Assembly: GCA_020849855.1 (NCBI GenBank)
Contig: JADZFO010000007.1
Span: 72,777 to 136,776, forward strand
DNA from: a bacterium
GTDB lineage: Bacteria > 4484-113 > JAFGCY01
Length of the DNA stretch: 64,000 nt
Reading direction: 5' to 3'
In this document: piece after piece, positions 51,622 to 59,082 of the stretch
How the letters are laid out: every line of letters starts with the position of its first letter
Numbering within the stretch: position 1 is the stretch's first letter
Notes under the pieces: model-generated
Told to the model about the DNA's origin: nothing
Databases searched by the model: none
The model's input: the letters and a program-made list of their open reading frames with translations, nothing else
Program-made: the position numbers and the translations under genes

Positions 51622-52064
51622 TGGGCGACGCGCCTCCCAGCAAGTACAAGGGCCTGCCCTTCACAGGCAAGCGCAACGAGCCGCGGGAGGTGGCCAAGCC
51701 GCTGGGATCCGCCATCGCGCCGCTGATGCGGCAGTTCAGGAAGTACGAGACATACCACGCCTGCCTGGCTGTGCTGGATGAGCTCTTCGAGGGCGATCTG
51801 GAAGGCCTCGCTGCGCCCTTTGATCTGCGCCTGGTTCCGTCAGCAGATTCAGCCCCCGGCCAGCAGCAGGCCGATGTGCATGCGCTCTTCATCATGGCGG
51901 CGAATCAGACTGTCGCCTCGGTTCTGCAGCAGAAGTCCCGGGTCATCGTGGAGCGCATCAATACCAGGCTGCGCGTGCCGACGGTAGAGGAACTGCGCTG
52001 CGAGCAGACACCGCTGCTGAAGGTGCAAAAGCAGCTCGAAGTGCTGCGCCTTGAACCGGCTTAG
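51621..52064 (+). CDS. DciA-like (DUF721) protein
   Basis: 147 residues. A basic N-terminus leads to LGSAIAPLMRQFRKYETYHA and a C-terminal KH-like part (VHALFIMAANQTVASVLQQK, then VIVERINTRLRVPTVEELRC), which follows the DUF721 pattern. DciA helps load the replicative helicase DnaB in bacteria that lack DnaC. The family is very divergent, so the call is moderate. Its ATG overlaps the hslV TGA by one base (TGATG), coupling the two. Confidence 0.7.
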   Translation: MGDAPPSKYKGLPFTGKRNEPREVAKPLGSAIAPLMRQFRKYETYHACLAVLDELFEGDLEGLAAPFDLRLVPSADSAPGQQQADVHALFIMAANQTVASVLQQKSRVIVERINTRLRVPTVEELRCEQTPLLKVQKQLEVLRLEPA

Positions 52065-52083
52065 CTTGAAGACCTGCGCCGCA

Positions 52084-52731
52084 CTAGCGGATAAAGGCCG
52101 ACCAGTTCTCGCGGGCCAGGTCTTCCGGCGCCATCTGCTGACAGGCGCAGTCTAGCTGCAGACGCTCATCGCCAATAACTGCATCCAGCAGCGTGCAGCG
52201 ATGGCTGCGCCGGCGGTCCTTGCCGTTTGAGGCCCGGAAGTGGGTGCAGCTCAGGCACATGCGCTGGGGAGGAATCTGACCCCGACCTTCCAGCTCGCGA
52301 ATCATCTTGCTCAGTCCACGCAGCATCACAGCCTGCTCTTCCTCTGAAACCGAGCTCATCGCCTCGGCAAGGAAGTCCGGCCAGCCGACCGCCCGCTGGG
52401 CTTCACGGCGGCCGCTGGGGGTAAGGCTCAGGCGCAGCGCGCGGCCATCCTGAGGATCACGAACCTTTTTCACCAGGCCCTTTTCCGCCAGCACCTGGAC
52501 GCACTCGCTGACAGTTGCGGCGGTCAAGGCCAGGGCATCCACGATCTGACCCAGGCGCTGGGCATCAGCCTGGCCGGCAAGATGGGCAAGCACCTGACCC
52601 TGTGTGGGGGTCAGACCACGACCACCTGCCTGCTGCCAGCTCTGCTGGCGCATCGCAAGCCCCAGGCGGGTCATGCCAAGCGCGATCCGCTGAGCGGCTG
52701 TGCTGTCTTTCACCTGGTCTTTCTTGTCCAT
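52084..52731 (-). CDS. MarR-family regulator with C-terminal cysteine cluster
   Basis: 215 residues. Winged helix: LTPTQGQVLAHLAGQADAQR, LGQIVDALALTAATVSECVQ, DPQDGRALRLSLTPSGRREA. After the dimerisation helices comes MCLSCTHFRAS, then HRCTLLDAVIGDERLQLDCA and CQQ: four to five cysteines and a histidine spaced as a metal (Zn or Fe-S) site. Similar tails occur in some other MarR proteins. It may sense metal, oxidants or thiol reagents. Divergent from the DUF554 gene across an AT-rich 217-bp gap. Confidence 0.85.
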   Translation of the reverse strand: MDKKDQVKDSTAAQRIALGMTRLGLAMRQQSWQQAGGRGLTPTQGQVLAHLAGQADAQRLGQIVDALALTAATVSECVQVLAEKGLVKKVRDPQDGRALRLSLTPSGRREAQRAVGWPDFLAEAMSSVSEEEQAVMLRGLSKMIRELEGRGQIPPQRMCLSCTHFRASNGKDRRRSHRCTLLDAVIGDERLQLDCACQQMAPEDLARENWSAFIR

Positions 52732-52948
52732 CTTCTCAGTCCTTTCGTTATCCTTAAATTCTATCCTGTCCTCGCTATTTCTATCTAATTCTTCGAGAAA
52801 TCCGACAAGATTCGGACTAATTACCAGTATTGTACACGATATTTTGGAGTTTTCAAGTCAGTAAATACTTGTTTATCTTAGTTACGATTGCGTATAGCAA
52901 ATATTGAAGCATTCGGACTGCTGACACTAGCCTACAATGAGCTCAGCC
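52732..52948. promoter_or_regulatory. AT-rich promoter region between MarR and DUF554 genes
   Basis: Divergent region with low GC. TACAAT (52933-52938) precedes the DUF554 ATG at 52949 by 10 nt. Sequences such as TTTCAAGTCAGTAAATACTT and imperfect dyads could bind the MarR protein, but no clear operator pair was found. Confidence 0.5.
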
Positions 52949-53713
52949 ATGCTTCTTCTGCCTGTCCCCTGGGGTGCCCTGGTTAATGCCGGAGCCGTTC
53001 TGCTGGGCAGTCTGGCAGGCCTGCTGCTGCATCGCAGCCTGCCACCCAAACTGCGCCAGGCCGCCTTCGTGGCGGTGGGCCTCAGCACTATTTTGATCGG
53101 TGTGCAAATGGCTCTGGCTGCCCGATCACTCCTGCCAGTCTTCTTCAGCATGATAATCGGAGCCGTCATCGGTGAGGCGCTGGGGCTGCACGAGCGTCTC
53201 GAAGGCCTCAGCGAGAGGCTGCGCCGGCGCATCAGCACACTGGGGCGTGGCCCTGCGGGCGAGCCGGCGTCTCATGCTTCAGCGCAGATCGAAGCGGCGC
53301 CCGCGGCCCACAGCTTCAGCGAGGGCCTGCTGACGGCCTTTCTGGTCTTCTGCGTCGGCAGCATGACCATAGTCGGCTCTTTCAATGAGGGGATCAGCGG
53401 CGACGCCAGCCTGATCTACGCCAAGAGCCTGCTGGACGGTTTCACCAGTATCGCCCTGGCCAGTACCTACGGCATCGGGGTGCTGTTCAGCATCGTGCCG
53501 CTGCTCATCCTGCAGGTCGGGCTCACCTGGCTGGGGGCCGCGCTTGGCTCATCCGTTCCGCAGGAAATCATCAGCCAGCTCACGGCGGTCGGGGGCCTGC
53601 TGGTCCTGGCTCTGGGCCTGAACCTGCTGGAGATCCGCAGCATCAAGGTCAGCAACCTGCTGCCCGCGCTGCTGGTCATTGTGCTTATCGAGTATCTGCT
53701 GCGGCTCTTCTGA
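52949..53713 (+). CDS. DUF554-family membrane protein (YqgA-like)
   Basis: 254 residues, six or seven transmembrane helices. VPWGALVNAGAVLLGSLAGL, the KLRQAAFVAVGLSTILIGVQ segment and AFLVFCVGSMTIVGSFNEGI with the GDASLIYAKSLLDGFTSIAL motif are diagnostic. A Pro/Ala-rich loop of about 35 residues follows RLRRRIS. Function of the family is unknown. The ATG at 52949 is preferred over 52937 because the TACAAT -10 overlaps the latter. Confidence 0.9.
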   Translation: MLLLPVPWGALVNAGAVLLGSLAGLLLHRSLPPKLRQAAFVAVGLSTILIGVQMALAARSLLPVFFSMIIGAVIGEALGLHERLEGLSERLRRRISTLGRGPAGEPASHASAQIEAAPAAHSFSEGLLTAFLVFCVGSMTIVGSFNEGISGDASLIYAKSLLDGFTSIALASTYGIGVLFSIVPLLILQVGLTWLGAALGSSVPQEIISQLTAVGGLLVLALGLNLLEIRSIKVSNLLPALLVIVLIEYLLRLF

Positions 53714-53828
53714 TCTGCAGCGCGGGCTCAACCAGGCCCGGTCTGCTTTCAGTCACAGAGTGTTACCCGCACGCGCGCAGCTTGTCTGCTTAGTGTGGGG
53801 ATTTAAAGGGCCTTCCGCTCCTTGCTCA

Positions 53829-53851
53829 GGGGGGCGGCGCTGCCGCCCCCC
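53829..53851 (+). repeat. Strong GC hairpin
   Basis: GGGGGGCGGC-GCT-GCCGCCCCCC, a perfect 10-bp stem about 115 nt after the DUF554 stop. No T-tract follows. It may be a further member of the hairpin-repeat group. Confidence 0.6.
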
Positions 53852-53930
53852 ATGAGTTGCATAAGACCAGAAAGGATGGAGGTTACCTTGCGAACGCTTG
53901 TATAGACATCCAGCCCGGCAGCTTTGTTCC

Positions 53931-54059
53931 AAAAAATCGCCGCAAATAATGCGGCAATTTCTGAGCAGGCAAGCACTAAGCTTCTGTTTAGGATTTCAAA
54001 TGAGCATTCGCCGCCTGCTTCGCGGCAGCGCAGGCCATCCTGCAGCGCGGCACATACTA
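53931..54059 (-). ncRNA. Candidate small RNA opposite the TldD/PmbA promoter
   Basis: On the minus strand TAGTAT (54059-54054) could start a transcript that ends at GCCGCA-TTATT-TGCGGC followed by GATTTTTT (stem 53955-53939). The result would be about 115 nt. No ORF with recognisable coding features lies there. Its -10 overlaps that of the divergent plus-strand gene. Based only on promoter and terminator patterns. Confidence 0.35.
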
Positions 54060-54072
54060 GAATCAGCATCCC

Positions 54073-55473
54073 ATGGCAGTTGAACTTCTGGAAAAGCAGT
54101 ACACGGCGCGCAAGATCGCTGGCCGCCAGGAAGAGATGCTCAAGCTGGCGCGCGAGCTGCTGCGCAGCTCAAGCTGCGACCAGGCCCAGGTGCGCCTGCT
54201 GGCCAGTGACACGGCCCTGACCCGCTTCGCCAACTCCGAAATGCACCAGAACACCTTTGAGCACAACGCTCTGGCGCAGGTGAGCGTGCGGGTGGCCTCC
54301 TCCGGAGGCCTGCAGGAAGGCAGCGCCTATACCAACCGCCTGACCCTTGACGCCCTGAAGGAGACGCTTGGCAAGGCCGAGGCCGCGGCGAAGCTCAGCC
54401 CGCCCAACCCGGACCTCGCCGACCTGCCGCAGGGCCCCTTCGACTACCCCTTCGCAGTTGACTACTACGAAGCCACCGCCGCCTGTTCGCCCGAAGAGCG
54501 GGCCAAGCGCGTGCTGAAAGCCTTCAGCATCAATGAGGACAAGGCCTTCAGCGCCTCAGGCTTCCTGTCCACCGGGCAGAGCAACTTCGCCCTGGCCAAC
54601 TCCCGCGGCGTCGAGGTGGCCTGGAACACCACCACCGCGCGCTTTCAGATTCTCTGGTCCGGGCCCAACAGCTCCGGGCAGCGTGACGCACTGGTGCGCG
54701 ACATCTCAGCCCTGCACACCGAGGAGCTGTCCCAGGCGGCCCTGGCCGTGGCGCGCCGCACGGCCAACCCGCGCACGGACCTGCCCGCCGGGCGTTATCC
54801 CGTTGTGTTGCTTGGCCCCTGCGTGGCCACCATGCTGGGCCACCTCTCCTTCATGGGCCTTTCCGGTAAGGACTATGTGGACGGCTCCAGCTTCATGTCC
54901 GGCCGCATGGGCGAGCCGGTGACGGGCGGAAACATCACCCTGCTTGACGACGCCCTCGACCCCCGCACCCTGGGCCTGCCCTGCGACATGGCCGGCGTCC
55001 CGCGCCAGCGCCTGGCGCTGATTGAGAAGGGCGTGGCCCGCGCGGTGGTGCATGACGCCAACTCAGCATTCCGCGGCGGCGCGCAGAACACCGGCCACGA
55101 CAGCGGCATGGGCCAGCCCTATCCGCAGAACCTGGTGCTGCTGCCGGGCTCCAACTCCCTGCCTGAGCTGATCAGCTCAATCAAGCTCGGCGTCCTGGTG
55201 CCGCGCTTCCACTACACCAACACGATTGACCCGATGGCCACCGTCATCACGGGTATGACCCGCGACGGCCTGCAGCTGATCGAGGATGGCGAGCTGGTCA
55301 GCGGCCTGACCAACTTCCGCTTCACCCAGAACATCCTGGAAGCGCTGAAGAACGCCTCGGCCAGCACGACCGAGCAGCTGCTTGTGCCGAACCAGTACAG
55401 CAACACCGGCTGCCTGGTGCCTGAAGCGATCAAGGTTGACGAGTTCAACTTCAGCGGCAAGACCAGCTTCTAA
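54073..55473 (+). CDS. TldD/PmbA-family metalloprotease subunit
   Basis: 466 residues, full length. The family forms TldD-TldE(PmbA) proteases that trim unfolded peptides and process ribosomal natural products and antitoxins. Seen here: VRLLASDTALTRFANSEMHQ, YTNRLTLDALKETLGKAEAA, FALANSRGVEVAW, VVLLGPCVATMLGHLSFMGL and FTQNILEALKNAS. The HExxxH zinc motif of TldD is absent, so it is nearer PmbA (TldE); no partner gene is adjacent. TAGAAT (54058-54063) ends 9 nt before the ATG. Confidence 0.88.
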   Translation: MAVELLEKQYTARKIAGRQEEMLKLARELLRSSSCDQAQVRLLASDTALTRFANSEMHQNTFEHNALAQVSVRVASSGGLQEGSAYTNRLTLDALKETLGKAEAAAKLSPPNPDLADLPQGPFDYPFAVDYYEATAACSPEERAKRVLKAFSINEDKAFSASGFLSTGQSNFALANSRGVEVAWNTTTARFQILWSGPNSSGQRDALVRDISALHTEELSQAALAVARRTANPRTDLPAGRYPVVLLGPCVATMLGHLSFMGLSGKDYVDGSSFMSGRMGEPVTGGNITLLDDALDPRTLGLPCDMAGVPRQRLALIEKGVARAVVHDANSAFRGGAQNTGHDSGMGQPYPQNLVLLPGSNSLPELISSIKLGVLVPRFHYTNTIDPMATVITGMTRDGLQLIEDGELVSGLTNFRFTQNILEALKNASASTTEQLLVPNQYSNTGCLVPEAIKVDEFNFSGKTSF

Positions 55474-55547
55474 GCCAACGCTTCTGACGGAATCAAATCA
55501 AAGCTGCGCCAGGGCGCGCACTGTCACACCTCGAGTCTGCACCGGCC

Positions 55548-56303
55548 TCACTCCCTTGAGCTGATCACAGACGAGAGGTAATCGTCCAGCGCGTCCAGGG
55601 CAGCGCTTGAAAGCATGTTCTGATACATCAGCGGGATCAGCGGCAGGCCGCAGACCAGGCTCATGCCGACAATGCTCAGCCCCAGGAAAAGCATCAGCCG
55701 CTCTGTGCTCCCGCCCAGCGATGCAACCAGAACCGTGTTCATCAGCATGCCGATCAGGGGCAGGATCAGCATGCTGGCCACCATGCTGCAGATGGCCGCC
55801 AGCTCAAACTTGAAGGGGTTGCCGCCATTGGGGTACTTCAGGTACCAGTCGAGTCTGGTCGCCATGAGGATCAGCTCACCTGCCAGCCCCTTGTTGCGCG
55901 ACTGGGCCAGTTTCACACCGGGCTTGAACAGGGCCGGAGCAGCCTCATAAAGCGGCTCAGATTCCAGCCAGCCGCCCAGCACACGCGCCAGCAGGTCAGA
56001 GCCCTCCAGGGCTTCCGCCATGCGGCGGCCGTGACGCCGGATTACCAGGCGGGCGAAAAGAACCATCAGCGGGGCGAGCATGAAACAAAGCGCAAAGAAG
56101 GCTCCCCAGTTAATTGGCAGGCCGGTCTGAGCGCTGGGCAGGAAACCAGCCTGCGGCATGAACAGCACGGGCATGGCCAGCACAACAGCGCCCAGCGCGC
56201 TGGCGGCGAAAACCAGATTACGCGTCAGCCGGGCGCTGCGGCGCAGCCGCGTCAGGGCCGGCCCAAGTTCAGTGTCCTCCAGCCGGCGTCCGGCCTGCGT
56301 CAT
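55548..56303 (-). CDS. Membrane protein of unknown function
   Basis: 251 residues with four transmembrane segments in two hairpins (LVFAASALGAVVLAMPVLF, GAFFALCFMLAPLMVLFARL; then FELAAICSMVASMLILPLIG, LFLGLSIVGMSLVCGLPLIP). Charged cytoplasmic N-terminus and C-terminus. No family recognised. The start is supported by TAAGCT (minus strand, 56315-56310) ending 6 nt before the ATG. Confidence 0.68.
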   Translation of the reverse strand: MTQAGRRLEDTELGPALTRLRRSARLTRNLVFAASALGAVVLAMPVLFMPQAGFLPSAQTGLPINWGAFFALCFMLAPLMVLFARLVIRRHGRRMAEALEGSDLLARVLGGWLESEPLYEAAPALFKPGVKLAQSRNKGLAGELILMATRLDWYLKYPNGGNPFKFELAAICSMVASMLILPLIGMLMNTVLVASLGGSTERLMLFLGLSIVGMSLVCGLPLIPLMYQNMLSSAALDALDDYLSSVISSRE

Positions 56304-56324
56304 TGGCAGAGCTTAGCACCGCCG

Positions 56325-57773
56325 CTAACTGCCCTGCATGGACTTTGCCATCTCGCCTTGCGGGTGCCACTGCGGCAGCCCGTCCTGATCTGCCGGCAGA
56401 TCCACCCAGTCAAGCGGCAGCTGCGGGTCGCCAATGTCAATCTGCCCCAGCTGTCGAAACTCGGCTGCCGTGTGCTGCTGGTTGAACATAATGTCGCCAA
56501 AGAGCTGTGCGCGGAAGGCCAGCCCGTCTGGGCTGGCGCGCAGCCAGAGGTGCCAGAGGTAGTGCTCCAGGGTAGGCTGTGGCGGAGCGGCAGGATGGTA
56601 AACCCAGTCCCGGGCAGCTCCGACGATGTTCCAGTCTTCAAAATAGCGCTGCTGGAGCCTGACTGTCTCCGCATAGCCCCTTAAACTCATCGCCAGCCTG
56701 GAATGGCGGGACATTGCGCTCAGCAGCACCCGGCGCTGCTCCGGGCTGTGCAACCCCTCCCTGAGCATGGCGCCATAAAGGCTGCGTCGGATCATGTTTA
56801 AAGCGACGAACTGCGGCATGAAGTCTGCATCGCCACGCTGGCCGAGCCTGCAGGCCAGGGTGTACCAGACTGCCAGGGCATCCAGGCGCTCGTGTTCGAC
56901 CAGCCAGCTTTCAAAGCCGCTCGCGCGTGTGGCTTGAAAGTTGAAGACTCTTGAAGACGGCTGGGCCGAATCCAGCATTGCCCCGCTGAAGACCTGGCTG
57001 ATGCAATATTCGAACGGTGACTTATGCTCCAGGCAGGCCCTGAAATGGCTTTCCGGAAAGCAATCGGGCAAAGCCTGATCTTCAGCCTGAGCCACGGCGG
57101 CCAGATGTTGACAGGCCGCGCTGAAGTCTGCGCTCTCAAGCGCTAGAAAGCACAGCGCATAGCCAGGGGCAGCCGCATCAGGGACCTGCTGCTGCCACCG
57201 TAAGAGGGCCGCTCTTTGCTTCGCGACACGCGCGCCATCTCCGCCGCCGTCGCCAGTTTCCTCGTGGCCTGCCTGCCAGCTGCTCTCAAGCGCGGCCAGC
57301 GCGTAGAGCTGCGGGTCACTGATGCCTTGAGCAAGACCAGCCTCGAGATACTCAAGGGCACGCAGATGGGCCTCAATATCATCAGACCAATCGTTCGCCG
57401 GAGCCGGCCTGCGGCCCTGCTGCAATGCGTTCCAGTAACACAGCTGCCAGTACTCGGACCTGTGGCCGAACTCCGCCTGCCAGCTGTCCAGCACTTTCGA
57501 CGGCAGGGCGCAGGGGTATTGCTCAGTCCTGCCGAAGAGCCGCCAGGCCTGTCTCTGCACCACGGCCTTTGCGAAGCGGTCAAACAGTGGGTTGCCACTG
57601 GACTCAAAGCGCGAGCACAGATAGAACTCCCGGGCGTAGATCAGCAGCAGCCCGGCCAGAATCAGCAGCCCGGCAGTTCTGCAGAAGCGCAGCAGCGGGC
57701 CCAAATGGCGCGCCGACTTGCCGCTTCCCGATAAGCTCCTGCGACTCAGTACAAGCGGATCAGTGATGTCCAT
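56325..57773 (-). CDS. Membrane-anchored helical-repeat protein, paralog of 8618-9952
   Basis: 482 residues. One transmembrane segment (AGLLILAGLLLIYAREFYLC) after a basic N-terminus, then a helical soluble domain. WQAEFGHRSEYWQLCYWNAL and ALRALEYLEAGL-type helices match the 8618 product in position and spacing; later SLYGAMLREGLHSPEQRRVL and the tail have no recognised motif. TAAGCT about 30 nt before the ATG may be its -10, so the start is less certain than others. Confidence 0.65.
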   Translation of the reverse strand: MDITDPLVLSRRSLSGSGKSARHLGPLLRFCRTAGLLILAGLLLIYAREFYLCSRFESSGNPLFDRFAKAVVQRQAWRLFGRTEQYPCALPSKVLDSWQAEFGHRSEYWQLCYWNALQQGRRPAPANDWSDDIEAHLRALEYLEAGLAQGISDPQLYALAALESSWQAGHEETGDGGGDGARVAKQRAALLRWQQQVPDAAAPGYALCFLALESADFSAACQHLAAVAQAEDQALPDCFPESHFRACLEHKSPFEYCISQVFSGAMLDSAQPSSRVFNFQATRASGFESWLVEHERLDALAVWYTLACRLGQRGDADFMPQFVALNMIRRSLYGAMLREGLHSPEQRRVLLSAMSRHSRLAMSLRGYAETVRLQQRYFEDWNIVGAARDWVYHPAAPPQPTLEHYLWHLWLRASPDGLAFRAQLFGDIMFNQQHTAAEFRQLGQIDIGDPQLPLDWVDLPADQDGLPQWHPQGEMAKSMQGS

Positions 57774-57842
57774 GGCCAGTCCCAGCCCGCAGTTTGCGGT
57801 CGCAAGAGCTTAGCACTCAGAGTCTGCCGGCTATGTGCCGGA

Positions 57843-59036
57843 CTATTCCCCGCCGTCTGCAGCATCCTTTGCGGCGGCATCATCCGCTGCGGCAGACTCG
57901 CCCTCCGCAGGCGTGTCTGCTTCATCCGCGCTGCCGGCCTCCGCGCCCGCCGCTTCTTCCTCTTCCTTCGCAGTGTCGTCGAACTTCAGCTCGTCCCACT
58001 TCAGCTCCTCAAGATAGAAGCGCAGGAAGGCGGTGCTGATGCGGTAGATGATGCCGGCGCTGTCCTTTGCCGCGCGGCTGGAGGTCTTCTCGGGCCCAAG
58101 CGTGAGGGAGTACTTGCCGCCGGGCGTAGTCACTTCTATCGCCGGGCCGGCATCGGCGGCAAAGCCGGTGTCTGCCGCGGCGGGGTTGTCGAGGTACTCA
58201 TTAACCTGCAGCTCGCTGAACTTCTGCAGCATGTCCTTGACCATGTTCTGGTTGGCGTTCCTGCCTTCGATCTGCCAGAACTCGCCGCTCTTGGTGATGA
58301 CCAGACTCTCGGCCGGCCAGCTTTCCACAGTGAAGCCGGCGGCATCCTTGGGCTTCTCGGCGGCCTGCCCTTCCGCTGCCGGCGGGGCGCTGGCCTGCAC
58401 GGGCGGGCGGCGCAGGCGAATCTCAGTCGCCAGGGCCGGGTCAAAGGTCCAGGGCTTCATCGTGCGGTAGTCGTCAAAGGCAAAGGAGACCAGCTGCTTG
58501 ATGTTCACACCGGCGCGGTAGACCTCCTTGCTCTCGCCCTCGGCCCCCACCGTGCGCACAAAGCAGGCCTTGAAGCCCTCGGCGGCCTTGCCAACCAGCA
58601 GGTTGGCCACCGGCTCCTTGCCGCCGGCAAAGATCTTCAGGCCGATGGCCTTCTCCGGCGTGACTTCCAGCTCCTCGTACTTCTCAGCGTTGGAGGTGGC
58701 CACAGTCTCGCTGCGCGCACCGGGCAGCTGGTCCAGCATCGGCGTCACGCGGTCCATGTTGGCGCGGAAGCGCTTGTCCCCGCGCACCACCCACCACTCC
58801 TCCTGCTCGCGGGTGATCGTGAAGGGCTCGCCCTCCGTGGGCTTGATCTCCAGCGAGCTGATGCTCTCCGCATCGGCGTCCACCAGCGTCAGCTGGGCCG
58901 GGTCCTTGGCGGCCGTGTCCTTGTCCGAAGGCTTGAACCAGCCGAAGGGGTCGGCGGCAAAGAGGGCCACCAGCACCAGGGCCGCCAGAATGCCCAGAAG
59001 GGCCAGGTTGCGCTTGCTTGCCTGCTTGCTAGCCAT
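57843..59036 (-). CDS. DUF4340 protein of the GldFG-type ABC operon
   Basis: 397 residues. A transmembrane anchor (LALLGILAALVLVALFAADP) precedes repeats of the DUF4340 fold: SSLEIKPTEGEPFTITREQE, WWVVRGDKRFRANMDRVTPM and a related second half (ESWPAESLVITKSGEFWQIE). The C-terminus is a long Ala/Glu/Asp-rich tail. DUF4340 proteins regularly accompany GldG-like genes and are thought to sit outside the membrane. It is the last gene of the operon; GGGGAT precedes the ATG. Confidence 0.85.
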   Translation of the reverse strand: MASKQASKRNLALLGILAALVLVALFAADPFGWFKPSDKDTAAKDPAQLTLVDADAESISSLEIKPTEGEPFTITREQEEWWVVRGDKRFRANMDRVTPMLDQLPGARSETVATSNAEKYEELEVTPEKAIGLKIFAGGKEPVANLLVGKAAEGFKACFVRTVGAEGESKEVYRAGVNIKQLVSFAFDDYRTMKPWTFDPALATEIRLRRPPVQASAPPAAEGQAAEKPKDAAGFTVESWPAESLVITKSGEFWQIEGRNANQNMVKDMLQKFSELQVNEYLDNPAAADTGFAADAGPAIEVTTPGGKYSLTLGPEKTSSRAAKDSAGIIYRISTAFLRFYLEELKWDELKFDDTAKEEEEAAGAEAGSADEADTPAEGESAAADDAAAKDAADGGE

Positions 59037-59082
59037 TTGTCTTTATCCCCGTTGTCTTGCTTGAGCGTTGAGATGCGGCGCG

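Noticed and set aside
53803-54069. 88-codon minus-strand frame between the DUF554 and TldD/PmbA genes
   Set aside because: No family resemblance, and it runs through a terminator-like stem and a 10-bp GC hairpin. A small RNA fits the region better.
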